From Micromussa lordhowensis (taxonomy: Eukaryota > Cnidaria > Anthozoa > Scleractinia > Lobophylliidae): 64,000 nucleotides of DNA. Position numbers and translations under genes: made by a program. Where the stretch lies: contig OZ026601.1 in the NCBI GenBank assembly GCA_964020085.1, positions 5,816,335 through 5,880,334 of the forward strand, given 5' to 3'. The notes under the pieces are model-generated. The model saw only the letters and a program-made list of their open reading frames with translations. It made no database searches and had not been told where the DNA came from. Positions 57,036 to 64,000 of the stretch are shown piece after piece. How positions within the stretch are numbered: the stretch's first letter is position 1; the number at the start of each line of letters is the position of its first letter.

Positions 57036-57955
57036 GAGCGCACCGTGACTGTAAACTCAGCTTTCAAACTCGGCTTATTTTTCGAATATTTCTTGGTTGA
57101 TATTTTATATTGTGCTATAAACTGAACTTGGACACGATGCAAAATCGGTGTTGTTTCGTGAGGATTTATGCTCGCAAGCTGCGAGGCAGTGGCTATACTT
57201 AAGTTATGTTGTGAGCTAAAGCTAAAACCAGGCAGCTTTTGTGTGATTGTAGCGGTTTTCTGAGGACACAGACTTCTCAAGTTCGGAGAGCTGCTGGGCT
57301 TGAACCGTATCAATCAATCGGTATGCCAACGGCATTTCGATCAAATTCAACATCTGGTCGTCAACGGAGATTTTGAATCTCGCGCTCGCAAATTTGCTTA
57401 CTATCGGTTCTTTCAAACCATTGTTCTAAAAACTTAAGAGCCTCAATGCTGAAAACAATAATAATGCCCATCAAAGAAAGTTAATCCAGTAACATTGTCT
57501 ACCAAAAATTAAACACAAAGTTTCATATGAAGACGACAAAACATGCTCGCGTCCGTCCACTTCTTCGATTGGGGGCACTCGCGTAAATTTCCGAATTATA
57601 GACCAAGTTGGCCGAAGCAGTGCTTTGTATAAATCTGGGACACGTTGGTGCAACAAGCGTTGACTGAAGCCCCCAAAGGGTTAAAAAACTGGCCTCAACT
57701 CGAGGAAGAATTCACCGAGGTATGTTTCATTACAAAATATCCAATATATCCGAGCACTGATAACCCATTTAAGGAGGTCAAACTGAAAAAGAAAAAAAAA
57801 ACGCGAGAAGTATCAAGGATATTTTCGACCTTAAAACCACGCGAAATACCGACTCGAAGAACAGGTCGATCGAAGGACAAGACAGCCTGATGATAATGAC
57901 TACTGACCAGTTACTGTGACGGCAAAAAACGTCTTTCCGACTGAGTAGACTGAGT
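57036..57955. other. unassigned stretch within the gypsy remains
   Basis: Minus frames 56999-57416 and 57471-57656 and a plus frame 57645-57890 overlap without recognisable domains. It may be degraded pol sequence or a further insertion. Confidence 0.35.
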
Positions 57956-57959
57956 AGAG

Positions 57960-58285
57960 CCATGCAATAATGGACTCGGAGAGGTGCTGTCACAAAAAAG
58001 GACCGTCGATTTAGGCCGGTGGCATACATTAACTGCGCTCTAAGAAGAGCTAGGACGAATACATACAACTACTCCTCCAGACAACAGGAACTTCTAGCTC
58101 TCGAGTGGCCTCAGCGAAAACATTCTGCGATTACCTGGTCTAAAGAATTGAACGGGAACAAACCACGAACATGTCTGGAGTCAACCAGCAAGCTAAAGGC
58201 CGTTGAATAGCGATGGGTGTCTGAATTGACTAACTTCAATTTAGGCGTGAAGAACACGGCAGGAAATCATAAACGCTGAAGCACC
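57960..58285 (+). pseudogene. Ty3/gypsy RNase H fragment
   Basis: NGLGEVLSQK, then after a one-base shift FRPVAYINCALRRA, NYSSRQQELLALEWP and, across a stop at 58208-58210, RWVSELTNFNLGVK. These follow the RNase H order of gypsy elements of animals. The DNN segment is corrupted. Confidence 0.65.
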
Positions 58286-58364
58286 CAGTCGCATAAACTT
58301 GGACAAGGATGAGGAAGATGACATTGATCAAGGTGAAGCTGCCTTGGCTTCATCCCTGAAGTCT

Positions 58365-58700
58365 GAGCCTGGTGGGAGGCGTGGTGGCCTACTAGACAGC
58401 ACGCGGGACGCCGGATCCAGTGATCCGAGTTTGAGCTTTGGAGGATGCGTTAATTATGTCGTGTCCTTAAGAAAGATACTTAACTCTCAAAGTGTCTCAC
58501 TCCATCCGGTGTAGAGATGGGTACGTGAGAATTCAATGCGGGAGCAGCCCCACTATGGTTTGGCATCCCATCCAAGGGAGGGGGAGAATAGAAGGGAATA
58601 GAAATAATCCTATCCAGTTAATGCTACTGAAACCGGGGGTAAACGCCGACCTGATAGGCCACTAGGCTTAAAGACTTGGACGAGGACTTAATCTACCTGC
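58365..58700 (+). mobile_element. SINE, family 4
   Basis: A tRNA-like head (GCGTGGTGGCCTACTAGACA with a B-box-like CCGAGTTTGAGC near 58424-58435) is followed by AACTCTCAAAGTGTCTCACT, GGTTTGGCATCCCATCCAAG and CCTGATAGGCCACTAGGC. This body is familiar from coral SINEs. The open frame 58299-58514 arises from its head. Confidence 0.65.
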
Positions 58701-58873
58701 ATCTGCTACACTACTCCAATTGACAGTCGAACAGACTACAGTAAAGCGTCTTCCTTGAACCAAACTAATACTATCCTGGGGTATGAAGCAGTTAGCCAGG
58801 TTGCAGAAAGGGTATACAAGCATGAAGCTGATCGACTACTGAAGCACTGGAAGTACTTTTTTCATGTACATGA

Positions 58874-60178
58874 GGACAGTCGAACCTCTGGTTTCGACCA
58901 CCGCATGAAAGCGATCACCTCTCTTCAGGGACCAGTTTTCCATAATACCAATAGTTTCCAAGTCAAATCACTATATTTGGAACCTCTTGTAAGCGTCCAC
59001 CTCTCATAAGCTACAGCGACTACTTATAGAGCTAAAAATTTCAATTTCTTTTTGTTTTTAACCTGCCTTAAGCGACCACTTGTCAATTTGATAAATACAA
59101 TTTTGTAACGTTATAGAAATCTTGGGTAGTACAAGACACGGAAATTTCTCAATGGGAAATACCGGAATTTGTTCTTGAAAACGACTTTCCACATAAATAA
59201 AACATATAAAACATGGGATTAGTCTCTGCAGTTACCATATGCTTATGAGGCAAAATTTTGAATCAATATGGTCTAAGCGACCACCTAGGCTTGCCACTTT
59301 GGATAGTCGCTAATGAGAGGTTCCACTCATAGGCGTACGAGCCGGGGGGGCGAGGGGGGCTGCAGCCCCCCCAGTTACAGACGTTTTTTGAAATTTTTCG
59401 GGCAAAACGCTGATGATTCGGGCAAAAAGTACTCGGGAGAAAACTCTCTGAAAGGCTGTCAAAGCCAGACTTGAAGGCTACTTTCTCCGATGTTTGCCTT
59501 GTCAAGACGGAGTTAAGGTCAAATGATCGAACGATCCAGGTAATTTGTTTTGTAAAAGCCATGTGTCGTTTGCATGTGTTTCGTAGAAATCGACGAGATG
59601 CATGGATGTTACTTCATGAACAAAAGAATGACATAATCAAAACAAACAAAGACCTAGACGTTTTTGTGGTGGCTCTGAAAAGAGCCGTTTTCAGTGGATT
59701 CACAAAGAGCTGTTTTAAAATTTTCTTGAACTTCACGTAGAAGAAAGAATTTACTGTTTCTTTTATAGCTTTTTGATTTTACTAGGCAATCGATCGAAGT
59801 CATAGACTATGCGAGGTTTCAAAATAACTACAGTTTAATTCCGATCTCTCGATTTTTTCGAACCACCCGATAACTCGAAACGTAAGTCGTTTCCCTCTCC
59901 TCAGTCGAACACTGTAGTTACCCCAGATTTCTCGAAATATCCGTTTTTTCGAACCAATTTTCGTTTCCTTTGGAGGTTCCAAAAATAGGGAATGAAAATA
60001 CGTGAACGTAAATGTGAATGTGAACGTTTTGTTTTTACTGCGGTTTGAGTGCGTTTGTACACTGACACATGCTTTCGGGCATTGTGTAAATTTTTTCGGG
60101 CAATAAGGTCACCGCCCACCCCGCCCCCCCCCCCCCCAAGGTCCAAGGTGCCCGTACGCCTATGGTTCCACTGTAGTT
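58874..60178. mobile_element. pogo/Tigger-like MITE, split by a hAT-like element
   Basis: The left end CAGTCGAACCTCTGGTTTCG and the inverse of the right end, CAGTGGAACCTCTCATTAGC, share a 13-base terminus with one difference. The interior repeats AAGCGACCACC words. The right part is interrupted by the element at 59328-60164; removing it and one duplication restores GAGAGGTTCCACTGTA. Confidence 0.5.
59328..60164. mobile_element. 837-base hAT-like element with 8-base duplication
   Basis: CATAGGCGTACG (59328-59339) is the inverse of CGTACGCCTATG (60153-60164). GTTCCACT flanks both sides (59320-59327 and 60165-60172). Just inside are G-runs on the left and C-runs on the right, and TTCGGGCA words in inverse order. 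An 8-base duplication suggests the hAT superfamily. The frame 59471-59740 has no known domain. A pogo-type sequence (TCGATTTTTTCGAACCACCC) lies inside near 59850. Confidence 0.75.
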
Positions 60179-60571
60179 ATTTAATTGCTGTTTATTAGCA
60201 TGGCTGTCCCCACAAGTGCCCATATATAAGTAGGCAAGTTTGAGTTATAGGCCTATCCTCATTAAACTATCCCTACAGGTACAACTCAATCTCACTGGAG
60301 TGTCTGAAGAGACGAGATAAGAAGCAACCAAAAGCTTGGATTGTTGCATAAGAAGAGCTATCCTTCGCAAGAGGGGTATATGGAGAGGAACAGATATCAC
60401 AAGTAGCAGGCCTATGATTAAGTGGCTCGTATACCTATACTTCTTACAAGCAACAAGAAACATGACAAAGTTAAGTTCTTAAACTATGCCTGGACATTAT
60501 CCTTAGAGTGATTTATTATGAGCATATGTTAAACTTGTTGCCCAATATCCTCATCAAAGGTTATTTATATA

Positions 60572-60709
60572 TTTAGAAAATAACCCAAAGCAAATACGCA
60601 CGCTGATTGGTTTAAAACCGTGTTTCTATAACTCGATAGAAACACAGAACTAGCACGAGCTGTTGACGTAATGATGGCGCGAACAAAGAGAATTTACATT
60701 TTGATGATC
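60572..60709 (-). repeat. dispersed repeat end, inverse of 35243-35368
   Basis: It reads TTTAGAAAATAACCCAAAGC to CATTTTGATGATC and is the reverse complement of the copy at 35243-35368 with minor differences. Confidence 0.7.
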
Positions 60710-60889
60710 TACATTAGCAGTATGCTCGTTGCGAAATTCAAACTTAAAGAACAATAGTAATATACATTTGTAAACTTATGATTGGTCCTTGAAGATGCGA
60801 TTGAATCTAATATCTGATATCCTGTCCGTTTAACATATTAGATGCCTTTTAATTTTTTTTTTTTAGGCCGGCAAGTTTTCAACAGCACT

Positions 60890-61095
60890 GCCGAACATAC
60901 GGGTACAAGCTGAGGGGGCGAGGGGGGTTTAGGTCCCCCAGCGACGGAAATTTGTGTAATTCGGGCAAAAAGCTCATGATTCGGGCAACAACACTTGAGA
61001 GGAAACTTTACAAATTTACGATGTTGGCGTGATTTCCAAACCTCGTAAATAAAGTTTCTAGTTAGTTCAGGACTTTTTATCAAGGCTTGAAAGCT
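60890..61095 (+). repeat. partial copy of the hAT-like element
   Basis: GAGGGGGCGAGGGGGGTTTAG, TAATTCGGGCAAAAAGC and GATTCGGGCAAC, then CTTGAAAGCTACTTTCTC match the left third of 59328-60164 in the same order. The right end is absent. Confidence 0.6.
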
Positions 61096-61219
61096 ACTTT
61101 CTCTGAGATTTGCTTGCCAAAAAGATATCACGGGGACCTGGGATTTTCTGTTAGCTGCAAGTCGGTTAAATGTGTATCGTGGAAATTAATGATAAGGGTA
61201 TTATTTACTTTCCTAATTT

Positions 61220-61320
61220 CCCATCAGTCAGCTTGTAAAACACAGACTGCGGACCAGGGGTAAAATGCAGCCTGATGGTAAAATGCAGCTTGTAGACCAG
61301 GAGTAAAATACAGACGGTAG
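61220..61320 (+). repeat. short interspersed repeats of ACCAGGGGTAAAATGCAG type
   Basis: Three degenerate copies of CAG-CTG-GACCAGGRGTAAAATRCAG occur between 61240 and 61320. Confidence 0.5.
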
Positions 61321-61495
61321 ACTTTTCAACTGAATCGCGTTACCATTTCCATCTTCATTGAGAGCTAACCGTAAACAGGCTAAACGGGGTGATATTCAGG
61401 CTAAAGGACTCTGATCAATTAGCGTAACTAGGTAGATTAGGAAATTATTGACAGCGATACTATAATCGCAGATTTAGAAACAAAAATTAACTTAC

Positions 61496-61519
61496 CAAAT
61501 AAACATTAGTTACATCCAT
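61496..61519 (-). pseudogene. orphan first exon of the secreted cysteine-rich family (copy C)
   Basis: The minus strand codes MDVTNVYL in exactly eight codons followed by the donor GTAAGTT, as in paralogues A (MDLTHIFL) and B (MDLTNIFL). A TATAAATT element lies 71 bases upstream. No exon 2-4 sequence with the family's cysteine pattern was found in the next several kilobases, where transposons lie. It may be a dead copy, or the first exon of a member too diverged to recognise. Confidence 0.5.
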
Positions 61520-61588
61520 GATGGCTCACTTCTCTTTTTCACTATTGCAACAGGATAGATTACTTTGAACGTTTCCGACAAAGTACCA

Positions 61589-61596
61589 AATTTATA
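61589..61596 (-). promoter_or_regulatory. TATA element upstream of orphan exon C
   Basis: The minus strand reads TATAAATT about 71 bases upstream of the ATG at 61519, matching the 69-70 base spacing of paralogues A and B. Confidence 0.45.
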
Positions 61597-61773
61597 CTGG
61601 TACGATTTTCTCCATGAAGATTCTTTGGCCTAGCGATTTTTCTAGACTCTTTTCGACAAAGATGCACTTAATTATACATACCTTCCTTCTTCAACTGCTT
61701 CCGCTACAAGCTGCTCAGGGTTTGGCCCATTAAAGTTATTTAAAAATGGTGTCCTTCAATAGAATAAACGAGG

Positions 61774-61911
61774 CTAGCAGTTCTCTTCTTTACAGGCTTG
61801 ACAAATATTGCCTTGTGAAATACATTTGCCACATGCAATGATATCCGCGGTCTGTGTACACTTCCGCTTGAAAGCTGTCACTGTTTGAATCACAGTAATG
61901 GTCATGATTTT
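61774..61911 (-). CDS. possible terminal exon, cysteine-rich
   Basis: An acceptor-like TTTTGCCTTCTAG precedes 45 codons ending TAG at 61774-61776. The end, CGKCISQGNICQACKEENC, has closely spaced CxxC pairs. I recognise no family, and no upstream exon was found. A second frame over the same bases is also open, which weakens the case. Confidence 0.25.
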   Translation of the reverse strand, partial: KIMTITVIQTVTAFKRKCTQTADIIACGKCISQGNICQACKEENC

Positions 61912-61919
61912 CTAGAAGG

Positions 61920-64000
61920 CAAAATACAGTATGTATATAGGTACATCAGCTTGTAAACGTTCTTTCGGGCGTTTCCGTCGCTAAGTTTGTAATGTCCTTT
62001 AGACGTGTGATTGGATTTTGTGATGTCTGCGGGAATGAAAGAGATATCGGTAATAATTCATTTTAATGAAAGTGCTTTCGCAAATAGAGTCACTGAGAGA
62101 AGAAACCCTTTTCTTTAGCTGTTTTCTTCAGGAACCACTGTCAAAAGAGTACACAGTAGCGTGGGTGGAATATCATCTCCCACAAACTTGTGTGTACTTG
62201 AAAGGAAATTTGAAGGCAAACCACCCACACCGTTTGCTTGCTCTCTTGTTGCTACACAGAAAGTCTTTTCCGTCGTAAGAACGCTATTTTATAAGAACGT
62301 TGATGCTTAGATTAACCTCAGTTTCAGGAGCATAATGCTTAGAGTACACCCCAGGGTGAGTAGAGGGTCAGTAGAAGAAACTCGTTTTGACAATTTTTTG
62401 AAAAGACCAGTGTGAACTCCGGGGAAAAAAATGCAAAGCCTGAGTCAATGTGCAGATTCCAACACATGGTTTTACGGACATGTTTAGAGATAAAAACATG
62501 GTTCGTTGCAAAACATCTTCGGTTGCATGCGACTGATTTGATATGGTTTTTGGCACGTAGATTTATTGAAATGCTTCAAATGGTCACTTAAATAAATAGA
62601 GAACATTTTAGGAACGCTCAAAAGTCAAAAACAAAACTTTGAACGTTTAGCCTCACTGTAAAAATGAGACATTGATACAAAAAAAGAGTGTGGAAAAGTT
62701 ATGTCACCTGCCACGAAAATGTTGAGTCACTTCTCAGTTAATGTCGCTTGGCCAGTGCCCCTCCACATTATAGGCAATACAAATACAAATATCACCATGC
62801 AGAGCAGGTACTTTAGAAGGTTTACTAGTTATACTTTCCAAAACATTGCATACTTCACACCAAAAGGATGACACCCTTCCCAGTTTTAACTTGACTATTG
62901 AATGCAAAAACGTTGAGAAGGGATGTAGACAAATACGTTCATTTATTAAGACTATACGAGATACGTAAAAAAAACGGCGGTTTCGGATTGGAGGTTTCTA
63001 AAGCGACAAAAAGGACAAAGAAAAACGTCCGTCGGCTATTCCTTGAAACTATTATCAAAAGGGTACACAGCTGGGGGGGGGGAGGGACAACATCGCCCAC
63101 AGACTAGACAAACACTCCCCTGGTCAGCTAGGCCGAGTGTTTACCTTTCGTCCTTGTCTTGCACAATTCATAACTTTTTTACTCAAGTCTAATGTAGATT
63201 GGATACTGATTTGGCTCATTGTTTTCCTTTAGTTTGGGCATATAATAGGTGGGTGTGAACAGAAAGCCAAAGTTGTGGCAAAGTTCTACAATGACATAGA
63301 AGGTAAACTACTGAGAATGCTGATTCCAAGTTGGCATTGACTCAAGTTTGTTTTAATTAATCTATATATGCCTTTTATTGTCGCAGCCGCAAAGCGGTTT
63401 GTGTATTAGCCAACTCCGTACACATTTTATTAAACTTTGTTTGCTTAAACTTCCTACTCAAGGCTGATTCTATTTGCATTGCTGTAGAGTCAAATGAAAC
63501 ATTTTTTTTAATATTCCCTTGAACTCTATTTTGAACTCCCTTGAACTCTATTTTGTTTAATCTTTCAGGATTAGGAGTGGATTTGTTAATTCGCTTACAT
63601 AGTCGTGCTAATCTATCGATAACTTCCTGAAAGATTATGCAAACATGCTTTGTTTTGTTAGCATGAACACGTGATTCTTGTATGACTAATCGAGCTCTCG
63701 ATTAAACCAAATGAGTTTCAACAAACGTACTTCCTGACAGAAACAAAGGTTATTTACCATTTACCCAAAAACTCCGGAAATTTCGGATGGAATGTAAATG
63801 GAAAGATTAATTTTGTCTCCCCGGTCGAAAATTTTCTCTGGAAAGCGGGATTTCTTGAAAGGTAGACAAACACGGTATTTCCTAAACGAAACTATGCGTT
63901 CCATTTCTTAGTTTTTCACTAGTTCCAGCCTCGCGCTATAATTTCCTATCCTCAAGGAAAACGTCATGGAAATGGAACGAGTGCATCCCTGTGGAAATTA
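61920..64000. other. non-coding stretch, nothing recognised
   Basis: Frames at 62066-62278 and 62898-63107 contain similar words around CAAAAGRGTACACAG, suggesting a diverged repeat, but neither shows a domain. A near-duplicate word CCCTTGAACTCTATTTTG lies at about 63517 and 63538. Confidence 0.35.

Larger units (their letters stand above)
55830..58285 (+). mobile_element. Ty3/gypsy retrotransposon remains
   Basis: Reverse transcriptase fragments (55830-56210) and an RNase H fragment (57960-58285) lie in the same direction and order as in a pol gene. Between them are a Harbinger-like element (56483-57032) and unassigned sequence. No long terminal repeats, protease or integrase were recognised. 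Frameshifts and stops show the copy is dead. Confidence 0.6.

Noticed and set aside
1..64000. A bacterial defence or mobile system, or a CRISPR array
   Set aside because: No prokaryotic operon structure, ribosome-binding sites or spaced direct repeats were seen; the sequence is eukaryotic.

Overview
The window looks like nuclear DNA of a cnidarian, most likely an anthozoan such as a stony coral. This is inferred from its make-up, not proven: AT-rich, intron-bearing genes with GT-AG junctions, many short inverted-repeat elements, several tRNA-headed SINEs, and decayed LINE, Penelope-like, Ty3/gypsy, Crypton-like and DIRS-like retroelements. There are no operons, ribosome-binding sites, rRNA, convincing functional tRNA genes or CRISPR arrays. 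Most open frames are chance frames or transposon debris.

The best host genes are two unrecognised paralogues on the minus strand, reconstructed exon by exon: one at 16421-19557 (182 residues) and one at 39883-42349 (183 residues). Each has four coding exons, the same intron phases (0, 1, 0), a first exon of exactly eight codons that begins the signal peptide, eight shared cysteines, a shared N-glycosylation sequon and a TATA element about 70 bases upstream of the ATG. A third promoter plus first exon stands alone at 61496-61519 and two weaker first-exon relics lie near 11239 and 22662. This is a dispersed tandem family of secreted cysteine-rich proteins being eroded by transposons.

Layout. 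1-1.7 kb: nothing recognised. 1.7-6.1 kb: a Mutator-like element with 210-base identical arms and a 9-base target duplication; its left arm is split by a 1.06-kb insert carrying a broken RecQ-like helicase exon, and its interior holds a LINE 3' end. 7.2-8.4 kb: LINE fragment and SINE. 12.3-16.3 kb: two MITEs, an unassigned frame, a SINE. 16.4-19.6 kb: paralogue A, with a 220-base MITE in intron 2. 20-25.2 kb: three SINEs, a 133-base repeat unit and a 453-base MITE. 25.8-29.4 kb: two related TTAA-type elements around two Penelope-like remnants and a perfect palindrome. 29.5-30.9 kb: a Crypton-like recombinase pseudogene. 31-33.6 kb: a minus-strand LINE interrupted by two elements. 34.2-35.4 kb: a cluster of palindromic MITEs. 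35.8-38.2 kb: an element with AGTCGCC-type repeats at both ends, hosting a LINE copy. 39.9-42.3 kb: paralogue B. 44.6-49 kb: an apparently intact DIRS-like retrotransposon with a hairpin-rich 3' region. 50-54.4 kb: MITEs and a minisatellite. 55.8-58.3 kb: Ty3/gypsy remains with a Harbinger-like insertion. 58.4-61 kb: a SINE and a nest of DNA elements. 61.5-64 kb: orphan exon, one possible terminal exon, otherwise nothing recognised.

The host genes have no visible functional link to the transposons. The transposons form nested layers whose order can be read from target duplications and interrupted reading frames.
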